From Atherix ibis (lineage: Eukaryota; Arthropoda; Insecta; Diptera; Athericidae): a DNA stretch of 64,000 nt. The first letter of the stretch is position 1, and the number at the start of each line of letters is the position of its first letter. Position numbers and translations under genes: made by a program. The notes below the pieces were generated by a model. The model saw nothing but the letters and a program-made list of their open reading frames with translations, made no database searches and was not told the origin of the DNA. The stretch covers positions 53,953,920-54,017,919 of the forward strand of contig OY282606.1 of NCBI GenBank assembly GCA_958298945.1. The letters are read 5' to 3'. This document shows positions 1-10,980 of the stretch, one piece after another.

Positions 1-399
1 TTCTCAAGCAATTTGAGTAATAGACCTCGAATAATAAACCAGTATATAAAGTATGTAATTGCGAATATAAAAATTTTTTTTAAGTTTATTATATGAATAT
101 CTAGTAAAAAAAACCCACTAAGAATGTAATTTCATATAAGTAAACACAGTTTATATGGAATTACTATATACACAGTCAATTAGAACATCTACCCCACAAA
201 TTGAAAAAACAAGTTACAACTATAATATCAGTAACAAGTAAATTTTATACATGAACCAAGCAAATCGCAAGAACAATTACAAAGGAGTAAGCACCTACAG
301 GGTGAACCATTTAAAAGTTGCATTTTATAAAGTAAATTAAAAAAAACTAGTGTATATTTTTTTAAATTGAACCTTGAAATTTAAGAATGAAACACAACA
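1..399. other. A/T-rich sequence left of a mariner relic
   Basis: I see no coding potential or recognisable repeat here. The segment may hold the decayed 3' end of the mariner relic that follows, but I could not identify a terminal repeat. Confidence 0.4.
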
Positions 400-1120
400 T
401 TATTTAAATAACTGCCACGACTGGCCTAACAGTACCCCATTCGCTCGACCCAATTTTTCAGTACATTTTCGATGGCTTGCGTAACATTTATCCTTAACGG
501 CTCCCCACAGAAAATTATCCAACGAGCTCAAATCACAGCTCCGAGGAGGCCAATTGACATCAGAATTTCGGCTGATTATTCGGTTTTCGAAAGCAGTGCC
601 CAAAAGTTGGATTATTACGTTGTCTGTGTGGCAAGTGGCCACGTCCTGTTGAAACCAAATGTCGTCCATGCCATTCTCTTCAACTTCTGGAAACAAAAAT
701 TTGTTGAGCATGCCACGATAGCGCTCACCAGTCGCGTAATCCTTTATCACTAATCACCAAATTAGTGATAAAGGATTACATTTCCGTGTTCGATGATGGG
801 ATATAGCCTTTTTATAATCATTTTTTCAACTTTTTTTTTCGACTGGTGAGCGCTAAGTCGAAGAAAAACGGGCCAATGATGCCTCCAGTCCAAAATCCGC
901 ACCAAACCGTGACTCGTTGTGGATGCATCGGCTTTTCCATGGTGACGTATGGATTTTCTGAGTTCCAGATGCGACAATTTTGTTTGTTGACATACCCACC
1001 GTGGTGGAAATGGGCCTCATCCGAAAAGATGATTTTTCGGTAAAAATGCTCATCTTCGGCCAATTGATCTTGAGCCCATTGGGCAAACCGAAAACGCATA
1101 TTAGTGTTTCTTTAGTTGAA
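400..1120 (-). mobile_element. Mariner-type transposase relic, split by a foldback insertion
   Basis: This is the decayed catalytic part of a Tc1/mariner-superfamily transposase, which cuts and pastes DNA at TA sites. Reading leftward, the first block (about 1099-850) contains the first catalytic Asp in FSDEAHFH, followed by WCGFW and GGIIGPFFFD. The second block (about 735-400) contains the second Asp in WFQQDVATCHT and the third in SCDLSSLD, followed by NFLWG-like residues. The two blocks belong to one reading frame of the family but are separated by about 105 bp of foreign, partly inverted sequence (736-854). The N-terminal helix-turn-helix part is not recognisable to the right. The copy is inactive. 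The motifs make the family call strong; the exact element ends are not visible. Confidence 0.85.
736..854. repeat. Patchwork insertion in the mariner: copied LINE segment with two inverted repeats
   Basis: Positions 757-831 are identical over 75 bp to 2281-2355, which is part of the Jockey-like LINE fragment further right. The segment 736-754 is the exact reverse complement of 761-779 (19 bp, 6-bp loop). An outer pair, 720-734 and 840-854, is also an exact 15-bp inverted repeat of transposase sequence. The structure looks like filler made by template switching during break repair. Confidence 0.85.
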
Positions 1121-1875
1121 CCCCAAAGTTTAATTTCGTAAGCCTACATGGGTTTACGTCTGTGTTATACATTAGTAGATTACTATTTATTGATAGTTTG
1201 GATCGCTCATTTATTAATGTCAGTAATTAATTGTCACCTCGATTAAGTTCCAATATTTTCAGTCTTGTGTGCGAATTCCTGATTTTAGAAGCTGGTACCT
1301 TAGCGACTTTATAGACCGTTATAAGTGAAGTTCTATGAAAAATGAAACAGCAAAATTTTTAGAAAGATGTGCCATCAAATTATTGTTAAGCTTAGTGAAT
1401 CCGCAAATTTGACTTACGAAAAGCTGCTGCCAACTTATGGAAAACTTTACTTATGTTTATTGTAACAAAAAGGGTTTCTTTTACCTTTTAAGATGTCGTT
1501 GGGTTTTATTGGAAGGGTAGTTGATAATAGCTCTTTAACAAGAGGCTTATAATGATTCCTTAGACGGGAATAAAATGTTATATAACGGGTTATGTACAGT
1601 TCGCATACAAAAGAAACATTTAGAACACGGTGTATAACACATTACACATAATATGGGGCATCGACGATTTTGCGTCGAATTGTAGATTGTTGTGATTGAT
1701 ATCGTTTCTTGATATAGAGTTCTAGATAACTTAACTTGGTAGAATCATGCTGCCGTTAAACTATTGTATTTTTGTTCGTTCACTTTCACTCTCTAGTTTA
1801 TGAACCAATTTCCCATAGGAGTTAATATGGGTTGGTAGGATAGTAGCTGCTAGTTCGCAAAATTCTTTTATTTTG
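1121..1875. other. Unassigned sequence between two transposon remnants
   Basis: There is no open reading frame of note and no recognised family. The base composition is less A/T-rich than the intergenic DNA further right, so it may be decayed transposon sequence, but I cannot name it. Confidence 0.4.
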
Positions 1876-2400
1876 CTGCAATAAATTGAGGGTTTAAATA
1901 AAGCTCGTTATTTGTTCATTTAATTTCATATTGCTAGTGTCATCGGCATATACTGCTATTAGATTCTTATTATTTGTTGAAATATCGTGATTGTAAATGT
2001 TATATAATAAAGGATCAAGGATACTATCTTCAGGAACACCTACTCGAACAGACGATATCTTGGAATATTTGATATTTTCGAGCACCTGAATATATCGCGG
2101 AAGTATAGGGTAGAAAGTATTCTCTTTACGTTCCAAAGAAACCCAGAATGCCATACTCGATCGAAAGCTTGAGCTATATCCAAAAATATGACTAGGCAGT
2201 ATTCTTTCTGCGCAAGAGAGCATGCAATAAAGTCAACCACGCGATGACACTACTGGATAGGGAAGTGTTCAGTTCGAAAGCCAAATTAGTGATAAAGGAT
2301 TACATTTCCGTGTTCGATGATGGGATATAGCCTTTTTATAATCATTTTTTCAACTATTTTGGAAAGAGTTTGGATGAAACTTATAGGCCTACAAGAAGAG
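1876..2400 (-). mobile_element. Jockey-like non-LTR retrotransposon fragment (reverse transcriptase)
   Basis: The minus strand encodes broken pieces of a Jockey-clade reverse transcriptase. From right to left come a VEKMIIKRLYPIIEHGN segment (RT motifs 1-2), then FLDIAQAFDRVWH with the first catalytic Asp region, then a stretch ending in LIAVYADDTSN with the YADD active-site box. At least two frameshifts and a stop separate these pieces, so the copy is dead. Only about 0.5 kb of the 4-5 kb element remains, and neither endonuclease nor 3' tail was found. Its 2281-2355 segment is duplicated inside the neighbouring mariner relic. Confidence 0.85.
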
Positions 2401-4679
2401 AAAGTTAATCATATTTTTTGGGCTTATGCATCATTTATGGTATATAATTGAAAATTTTCCAAAGTTGGGAAAAATGTAATGTTCGAAGAATGCTGTTATA
2501 TATATGTGTGAACAAAACGATAACTTCGATCATAATCCGTATTTTTTTATAAAGTAACCGTTGAGTGTGGTTATCAACTTCGGAAGCTCTAAAGTATTTG
2601 GTAGGAGTGCTCATAAGTGATGGTTCTTTCTTGTTTTCAAATTGGTATTCATATCCATTGCCATTTTGCTCTTATAATCGGTTTTCGCTTACATAAGAGA
2701 AGACACGTCTAAAGTAAAAAAATCATACACATACGAGTACTCTCATAGTGGGAATGATATTATTAATAATTCTTCTAACAAATGAATTTTTTTTAACTTT
2801 ATAATAATTTTTTTTATTTGTAAATTCTTTAATATTTAGTATTAATACAAAACTACTTGTTAAAAATTAAAATAAGCTCTTAGTAAATTTATTTGGTCCT
2901 TTAATAAAGTAAGTATAAAATTTTAAAATAAAATATCACGTTTTTTTAAACTTTTAATATTGTTAGAATTAAGGGAAATTCTATTGTAATTTTGTTGAAA
3001 ATTTAATTAAGCTTTTTTATACATTTTATTACAAACTTATTTAGTTAATTGTTTAAAATAAAGAACGCTAAATTATTCACTTTATATTAGTCCCTGCTAT
3101 TTGATACAATAATAGTACTTGTATTTAATTTTATGAGATACATAACTTTAATAATTATCATTATTCTAAGAGTAAAATTTAAGGAAAAAAACATATTTTT
3201 TTACACACATGTAATGATCAGCTTTTCTCTTACTAAATTTTATTTCAAATGGTAAAATTTCATGCAATATTTATATTCATTGAAGAATATTTTTCAGAAG
3301 CAAATTACCGAGAATTTACGCACGTGCGTAGGAGTAATTTCTATAGAATAGTATCATTCTAACATGTTCATGACTAATTAAGAACACTTTTAGTTGTACA
3401 CATTCAAAAATATTAACTCGAGAAATTGTGCAGAACAAACGAAATTGCTGAATACATTTAAAAGTTTATTTAATGAATTCTACCTTGTTAAACATTGAAT
3501 TCCTGTCTTTTGAAAAAAGTATCTACAGAATGAGAGAGTTTTTATACAAAAAAAATACAAACTTAATTTTTAAAAAATATTTACTAATATAATTTGTGAT
3601 AAAAAAATAATTTGAAAAATTTAAAAACCAATTAACTTCTCTTTTAATGGTTGTTAATAAAAACATTTAATATAGATAAATTTGAATGTATTTCCAAAAT
3701 CGCTTAATGTTTGGCCTTAAACATTTTATTTATATCGAATTAAATATTCGTTAAAAGAAAATTAAGTTCACACGAAAATCTTTGATATTTGGTTTTTGAC
3801 TATATGGCAATTATTCAAATATCTCCAGCTTTAAAAATTTGCTTGTTTTGAACTTTTCCATTTTACATCAACGTATGGACTGTCATTATGTTTCAAATAT
3901 AATTTGCTTTGAAATATGTTATGTTAGTTGAAGAAGATTCCTAAACAACGACATGATCCATTATGAAATTTGATTAGGATTGTCTACATATAATTACATA
4001 ATTTTTAAGGTATTTTGAAAAATAAAAAAGTACCGAAGATTAAACTAAATTTTTTTTAAAGTGAGAAAATAATTTAAATTTTTTTTAAAATTTAATCACA
4101 TATGTGTAGTCAAAAAGAACATTCATTTTTCTATATGAATAACAATCAAACTCATTCCTCTAATTACGTTTTAAATTTTTTAATGTTGATCGAAATAGGG
4201 TATACTGAAGAGTTCATCAAATATTCAATTGCCCGTAGGTCAGCAATCAGACTTTGCACAGTTAAAATATTTTGTATCTGTATCAAGAATATGTAGAACG
4301 GCAACACACTTAAATATAAAAAATACTATAGTGAATTTGCTTATTTTTAAGTGATGATACTTTTTTTAAATTTCGGAGAGTGCTTATTTATACAATGACT
4401 AAAACTAAACTTTATCGCGGAATTATAAAAAATGAAAATTATATAATAAAATTCCAAAAAAATTTCGAATTCAAAAAATATATTATGTAGAATTTTTCAT
4501 AAAGATAGTCTTTTATTAAAGCCACTCTTATCATTGTAAATCTCTTTTTATTGTAAATTTAAAATATAAAATTACTTCTTATTCATTTTATTTATACTAA
4601 AATATGGCATTTTCTATATTGTAACTATTAGATATTCTCCACTATCGTACTAGGTAGGATAGCCCCAATAGCGCAAAAT
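2401..4679. other. A/T-rich intergenic DNA
   Basis: I see only A/T-rich sequence with short poly-A and poly-T runs. The one 64-codon ORF near 4102-4296 has no recognisable motif and is likely chance. Confidence 0.5.
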
Positions 4680-5006
4680 ATTATTGGCCCATACCAGATT
4701 GGCTTTATTTCAGCGATCTCAGCAACAGATCACATCTATCTACGGCAGACGACGGAAATATTGTTGGAATATGGTCAACAAACCCACCATCTGTTTATTG
4801 ACTTTAGTTCGAACGTTACTATAGTTGCTCTCAAGTTGTGAACCTCGTAATAAAGTTGTTTTTATTTTTATATAACATTTTCAGCGAAAGAAGAATTTTC
4901 GAATATCAGAAGTGAATTAATTATTGTGCATATAAAAAACTCAAAAGGAGTTTTAACGTAATACATCGTGATCTTAATTGTAACCGAATTTAGGTTCCTC
5001 ACCGAA

Positions 5007-5095
5007 AACACTCATCGGTGACTCAGGAGACAATGGCTTCGAGATTTGGTTGAGTAATCTAACTTTCGTTAGTTGGAAAAACGCCGATGAGTGTT
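5007..5095. repeat. 12-bp perfect inverted repeat with 65-bp spacer
   Basis: AACACTCATCGG at 5007-5018 is the reverse complement of 5084-5095. It lies within the degraded LINE region and could be part of an element or chance. No function is evident. Confidence 0.5.
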
Positions 5096-5256
5096 TACTC
5101 CCACTATATAAATCTGTTTATTACAATATATTTGTAGTTACAGATATACAAAAAATCGCTTATGATAATATATTCAGAATAAAACTGCACTCCTTAGAGA
5201 GTTTGACACCACAGAAAAAATAATTGGACTGAATACGCTGACCATGACTAGTGTGA

Positions 5257-5353
5257 GAGGAAGAATAAAAGTAGCCGAATCACTTTCAAAGCCACTTAAC
5301 ATTAACAGAGAGGAAGATTAAAAGTAGCCGAATCACTTTCAAAGCCACTTAAC
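5257..5353 (+). repeat. 53-bp tandem duplication inside the LINE relic
   Basis: The 44-bp segment 5257-5300 recurs at 5310-5353 with a single mismatch, giving a period of 53 bp. It lies in the reverse transcriptase-like part of the LINE and arose after the element inserted or in its source copy. Confidence 0.85.
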
Positions 5354-5774
5354 TGGAAAATGTGATCCGGGGAAAGCATGAGGTATAACATTCTCATTAA
5401 GTATGCCTAGGTATTCTTGTGCTAGACATAAATGGCGAAAAATCTTGGGCTACACACAAATGGAGGCAAAACAAAGTACATGGTAACAATATCGTTGTCC
5501 AAAATAAGACCAATTAGCACTAGTAGTATACGGATAGGAGATTATAGCTTCTAAAGAGTTAAACAATTTTATATTTGGGTTTAGGGGTTGCAGCAGATAA
5601 CAGTTTATATAATTTTGCTCGAAAATTCCGACTATCGAAGCTACTACTGTAAAAGACACTAGTCTTGCCAGTACTCATGTATACATCGAAAACTTGGGTT
5701 CACAGAAAAAACCATTATAAACTCTTGTCCGCTTTCGAGAGGAGGATCTTTCGAAGAACTTTGAGCCCCCTATA

Positions 5775-6640
5775 CGAGGTCTGTTCAAAAAGTATCGCGA
5801 ATTTTGAGTTTCCGCGGGTTACGTATATTCGTTTTTCGATTTTTTTTGTGGTGTTATGTTGGTACTCATGTCTCTCACTTATGCCGACAAGTTCGGCCAT
5901 TTTGAATGTTCAGTTAATTTTGATAGCTGCTTTACTTGCACGTGTTTTGGGTCGTCTTCGATTTTTGCTCAATTTCGACCAAAAACAGCATCGCATTAAC
6001 ATTGCTAAGGAGCTGTTGGAATCTGTCCGCGACGACCCAAATTTGCTCCAGAGGGTCATAACTGGTGAATAATCATGGGCTTATGGTTATACCGTAGAAA
6101 CGAAAGCTCAATCATCCCAATGGAAGCTGCCGCACGACCCAAGACCAAAAAAAGCGCGCCAAGTTCGGTCGAATATGAAGGTTTTGCTTACAGTTTTCTG
6201 CGATTGCAGGGGCGTGGTACATCATGAGCTCTTGCCAGAGGGTAGAAAGGTCAATAAGCAATATTAGATGCAAGTTATACCCAAGTTATGGATTTGTAGA
6301 AGAACAAAAATTGGCTTTTGCCATTTTTGGCCAAAAACAACACACTAATAATGTCGCTGCCACCGTATTCCCCAGATCTGGCCACCTGTGACTTTTTCTT
6401 GTTCCCGAAACTGAAGAGCCCCATGCTACGATTAAGGAGATAAAGACGGCATCGAAGGAGGAGCTGAACAAGATCACAAAAAATGATTTTTTGAAGTGCT
6501 TCGAGGATAGGAAAAAACGTTGGCACAAGTGCATAATATCTGGTGGGGATTACTTTGAAGGGGACAAAATAGATATTCATGAACAAATAAATAATTTTTG
6601 AAAAAACACAAACTTCGCGATACTTTTTGAACAGACCTCG
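5775..6640 (+). mobile_element. Internally deleted mariner with perfect 27-bp terminal repeats
   Basis: The element starts CGAGGTCTGTTCAAAAAGTA at 5775 and ends with the exact reverse complement at 6640. The 27 bp of 5775-5801 and 6614-6640 match perfectly, and both ends abut TA (5773-5774 and 6641-6642), the mariner target duplication. At 866 bp it is shorter than the usual 1.3 kb because the 5' half of the transposase is missing. The remaining frame reads through LLNFDQKQHRINIAKELL and RVITGE, then a stop replaces part of the GDESW box holding the first catalytic Asp. Later residues (PRPKKARQVRSNMKVLLTV, then ITKNDFLKCFE-like) run in several frames. It sits inside an RTE-like LINE and is non-autonomous. 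Confidence 0.95.
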
Positions 6641-6960
6641 TATGAGAGTGGACGATTCCGGAGTCCATCTAATCCCGAGATCCTAGAGTGCTACTGCGAT
6701 TGCCGGTTCTAGATAAAATAAAGCTAAATAGACTATAGTAAGCTGTATACTTTATACATATGTATGGAGAAAATTCTGTCCGGAAAGTCTACAGTGGCTC
6801 TTTTTATAATCCAGGAAGACGAGGTAGACCATGCATTCAGTGGAGCGAAGGTATTAGCCCGGACCAAAAAATAGGTGGTAGTGTCGAACTGAAAAATCAC
6901 AGCGCGAGGCCGAGACGTTGGAGTTCAACAGGCATCGACTGAACTCCCGGTTGTCGCGCA

Positions 6961-8526
6961 GTTGATGATGAAAATATAGCATTTATCCTTATTAAAGATA
7001 ATCGTTCAAAGCGAAATATATATTTTCCTATATAAATAAAAACCTAAGTTTTTTACAATATTATCATTGATATTGAAAGTACATTAAAAATTTATTGAAT
7101 TTGATTAAAAAAAAAAACTTTTATATTATTACAATTATTATTAAGTTATATGAACGTATTTCATTTTACAATCGAAAAAAAATCCACAAGGCATTTACAA
7201 AAATCAATCCTATGTCAAAAAATAATTTGAAATATTTGATTCAAAACAATACAGTATATTAAATATAATGGTGACATTTCCATAGGATAGTGGTCCTTAT
7301 ACCTAGCGGCATTGTACTGTGAAATGACCGTCATTAGTCAATTTTACTTTACGCCAGTTTCCATATTCTAAAAGGCAGATAAAATTTCCATAAATTCTTC
7401 CAATTTCTTGGTTTGTTGGATTCTGTTCTTATAGAAGACTTTCTTCTCATTATGGTTTATTAGGAAAATATCAAATTTATATAATTCAATTCTTAGGGGC
7501 ATATTAAAAAAACAATTTTTAGTAGTGATGAATCAAACAAAACGCATATAAGTGAGCAGAATTTTTTGTGTAGATGCAATACGACCTCCGCTGACATCTA
7601 ATTTTCATCATAAATATTTTGTGAATTCCAAATAAATAATTAATTATCAGTTTTAACTTACATATTTCAAAAGGAAATATAATTTAAATATAACGACAGT
7701 CTATGCATAAGTAAATTTAATTTTTTCACAATCTTTTCATATTAAATAGAGTTGTATTTTGGTTTGTTATTTATTTTGTAAACATAAATCAAATAAGTAG
7801 TACGCTAAATTTGTAGACTTTTGGAGAGTATTAAAACGCCATTCTCCATAAAGTGGTATTACACCAAACGTCGAGTAAATTTAACTTTTGTTTATATTTT
7901 TAATTTTAAGTTGAATTTATGGGTTGTTTTTATTTAATTTCTAAAGAATTTTTGAACAAATTACACATAACATAGTATAAGTTTATCATAGTTTTATCCG
8001 TAAAGTATATTAAAAAGTAATTTATTATGTAAAATAATGCAGTGTTTGTCGAGGCCTATTTAGTGGCTATAATCGAACTGAAACCTCAATCCTGAGAAGT
8101 GTAAGGCTATAACGTTTTCTAGAAGTTTCCGTCTATATAATTAAATTATGATTTTGGTGAAATTAGAATAAGCCGGCTTCAATATATTACCGATTTTGAT
8201 CCTGTACTTGATATAAAACACAATTTTCGAAATTACGTAAAACACGAGTCTAGAGAATTTTCTAATTTGCAAATCCCAATTGACCTTTATAAGAGTTTGA
8301 CACCAGAATCATGCATCCATAGTTTGGCCCCTTACAAATCAATCATACGAAGATCACTTAAATTTAGTGCAGATATCTTTATTAGGCAACAAACATCAAG
8401 TTGTTGATTTGTTTTTTATGCATCAACTTTCAAACTTGAAAATCGTTTGTGAGGTTCTTGAAAATAGAGCTTCTTTTAGTTACGTTAGGCATTTCTTGAG
8501 AAAATTGCCCTTACTACATGTTGCTA
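6961..8526. other. A/T-rich intergenic DNA
   Basis: No coding potential, RNA gene or recognised repeat was found. The sequence is mostly A/T-rich with short homopolymers. Confidence 0.5.
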
Positions 8527-8750
8527 CGAGGGTCGTTCAATAAGTCCTTAGAAAATTCGAGAATTGCGCTCGTAGTGTCGGTAAGTAGCATTATCGACAG
8601 GAAAGCTGTCAAAATTTCAGCTCGATCCATAGCGTAGGTCAGGTTGGAAAAGTTTATAAGGCTAAAAGGACAGTATGTTGAAAAAAAAAAAATTTTTTTT
8701 AAAAAGCTGTTTTTTCCATCTTTTTCTAAGGACTTATTGAACGATCCTCG
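8527..8750. mobile_element. 224-bp mariner-type MITE
   Basis: The ends are inverted repeats of about 28 bp: CGAGGGTCGTTCAATAAGTC at 8527 and its reverse complement ending at 8750, with one mismatch (G/A at position 6). Both ends abut TA (8525-8526 and 8751-8752), as expected for Tc1/mariner transposition. There is no coding capacity; the interior ends in a long A/T run (about 8681-8705). The terminal repeat style resembles mariner families, but no parent copy is in this window. Confidence 0.9.
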
Positions 8751-8752
8751 TA

Positions 8753-9605
8753 GATCTAACTATGCTGTTCAGAAACCGACTAACCACATGTGTGGGGTAT
8801 TTTGACCTAACTGTACTAAGGTCAGATTGACAAAATAAATATTTTCGGTCCTCTCACAATTGATGTTAGATGCTTCTTTATTTATATTGTTGTTGTTTTT
8901 GCCATTTTGCTTGTACCGAATCCTAATTGGTCGGTGGGTTTTCTCTGACTTTGGCTGTGGAAGTGTGACTTTCAGTTGAAATATAAAGTGATATTAACAA
9001 GTTTATTATTTGAAAAAAATTAATAAAAAATAATTAAAACGGAAAAATATTTTTATGTAATTATATAAATTATTATGGCAAATATAATTCTATAATATCG
9101 GTTAAATAATTTATTTCTTTATACCCTACTTCAGCTGCACTAGAACATACTCGTATGACATAACCGAGATATATTTAATTGCCCAACATGTTGAAGACCT
9201 TACAATAATAATTTCAATGAAATTCAAAAAGGTCATTTAAAAACTATACAACAAAGTCATTATAAAAATCAAAAAATATGGTACCGGTACTGTTTTAGTA
9301 GTATCTTGGTAAATTATTGTATTTAAGACTTTTACGCATGCATTGGGTCTTATTAAAATTTTCAATGCACGTTTGAATTATATATAAAAAAAAACAAATT
9401 TTACTCCTCATCGTACTTTAACAATAAAAGATAATTTATAAAAAACTTACCTTAAATAATTTGGCTATTTTTTATTTAAATTGTGCTCATTCATTAATTA
9501 TAAAAGCGTTGCTGTAATATAGAATTATACATGTTTATTTAATATTTCTTCATATATAATATCATAAATTTCTAAATATGTATATTAGATTCGAAACAAA
9601 TAATA
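8753..9605. other. A/T-rich intergenic DNA
   Basis: No gene or repeat is recognised between the MITE and the next mariner. Confidence 0.5.
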
Positions 9606-9607
9606 TA

Positions 9608-10978
9608 TTGGGGTGTTTGGAAAGTAATTTCGTTTTTTTTAAATAAAAATGAAAGACGATTTTGTTATAGTGAATTAATATTTTATTCTGGCTTTTTTTC
9701 TTTAAGTGAATCAATCAATTTGTCCAACTGATGGCCATTCAATTGTCAATTCAGAATTGATCGTTGTGTTGCTCGGTAGAAGCTCAAAATAAGCGATTTC
9801 TTTGAAGTCCCACCAAACAGATAGCATAAACTTTTTTGATGAATATTGGCTTTCGAAGTGTTTTGATCCCGTTCACCTTTTCTGCTCCAGGATCTTTTGC
9901 ACTTAACATTGTTGTAGACAACCCATTTCTCATTCCCAGTGATGATACGCTTCAAAAATGGATAATTTTCTTGGCGTTTGAGAAGCAAATCACAGGCCTC
10001 TGTTGAAGCCAACTTGGTTCAATTAAGAAAGGTCTGCAGAGATCGAAAGGAGTCGTAGTTTGAGGGCCCTATAAATATAGGCTGCACTGTGGATACATCA
10101 AAACTTTCTAGGCAAGCTCTCTTCATTTTTGGCCAGTCATATAAAGATGTTTGTGGTCAAACATTATTGCGTGAAAGACGACATCCTTCTTATTGATGTC
10201 GTTTTTTCTCCATAATCTCTTTCGAACAATATTTTCGTATTTTACCCATTTTTCATCGCTAGTTATCATTTGCTTCAGAAGTGGCTCGATTTAATTGCGC
10301 TTCAACAGTGTATTGCAGATGTTAAGTAGATCTTTCTTTTCACACTCAATTCATGAGGTCAAGTTTCTTTTTCACCCAACCTTACGTAAATGGTTTAAAA
10401 CGGTTTGATGATGAATGTTTAATTCATAAGCTGAGCCATGACTACTAATATGCCGGTCTAGCTCAATTTTTTTGACAATTTTATCACTTTTTTCGGTAGT
10501 TGGTTGATCAGAACGGAGCTCATCTTTAACGTCGAGTGATGATACGCTTCAAAAATGGATAATTTTCTTGGCGTTTGAGAAGCAAATCACAAACGTCAAT
10601 TGAACGGCACAATTTTTTTTCCGTAAGAAGCTGAGGAAGTCATATGTCGAGTTTTGAGATTATACCTAACCGTTTCAAATGATTATGAATGATCGAGTTT
10701 AAAAATTTTATCTCTCAGCGATCTCACGAGTTGTTATTCGCCGGTCAGCTTCAACTGACCTTCTAGAACGTGTAAAAGAGTAAATTATGTCGAAAATGCT
10801 GTTTTCACTTTCCATATTTAAAAGGGTATCAACCAAAAACTACTGTGCATAATCAATCGAAGCCTTGCTATGTCAGCTGTCAAAAAACATATGATTATGC
10901 GCCTTAAGTATGAAGTTCGTTATGAAAAAAAAAAATTAAGTCCACTGTTGGGAAAAAATTAATTTCCGAACGACCCAA
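9608..10978 (-). mobile_element. Full-length but chimeric mariner
   Basis: The ends carry imperfect inverted repeats: TTGGGGTGTTTGGAAAGTAA on the left, and TTGGGTCGTTCGGAAATTAA as the reverse complement of the right end. Both are flanked by TA (9606-9607, 10979-10980). Minus-strand transposase pieces include FLKRIITGNEKWVVYNNV, with the ITGDEKW box altered so that the catalytic Asp is Asn, and KRSWSRKGE. The middle (about 9995-10534) does not fit this family. It is nearly identical to 13969-14514, part of a different mariner with other terminal repeats, and it places N- and C-terminal parts out of order. Copies of a 57-bp segment of the first family flank it. The element is dead and is a composite of two mariner families. 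Confidence 0.85.
9938..10591. repeat. 57-bp direct repeats flanking a foreign mariner segment
   Basis: 9938-9994 and 10535-10591 are identical over 57 bp and bracket 540 bp that belong to another mariner family. At the left junction the two families share TCACA. At the right, AACGTC occurs both before the second repeat and directly after it. This fits template switching at short homology or an unusually long target duplication. Confidence 0.85.
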
Positions 10979-10980
10979 TA

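Larger units (their letters stand above)
4680..6960 (+). mobile_element. Degraded RTE-like LINE, interrupted by a mariner
   Basis: Plus-strand fragments follow the order of an RTE-type reverse transcriptase. A segment at about 4695-4820 contains THHLFIDF (RT motif with the first Asp). A block at 5160-5300 resembles the region before the GLRQGD-type motif. A block at about 5480-5580 includes TKYM-like and IGDYSF-like residues. Near 5640-5770 is PVLMYTSKTWVHR followed by LLSAFERRIFRRTLSPLY. After the mariner (5775-6640) the same reading resumes with ESGRFRS-like residues, then VRKVYSGSFYNPGRRGRPCIQW, part of the usual RTE C terminus. Frames are broken in several places and a 53-bp tandem duplication lies at 5257-5353. 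I infer one old element; it could be two related fragments. Confidence 0.7.
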
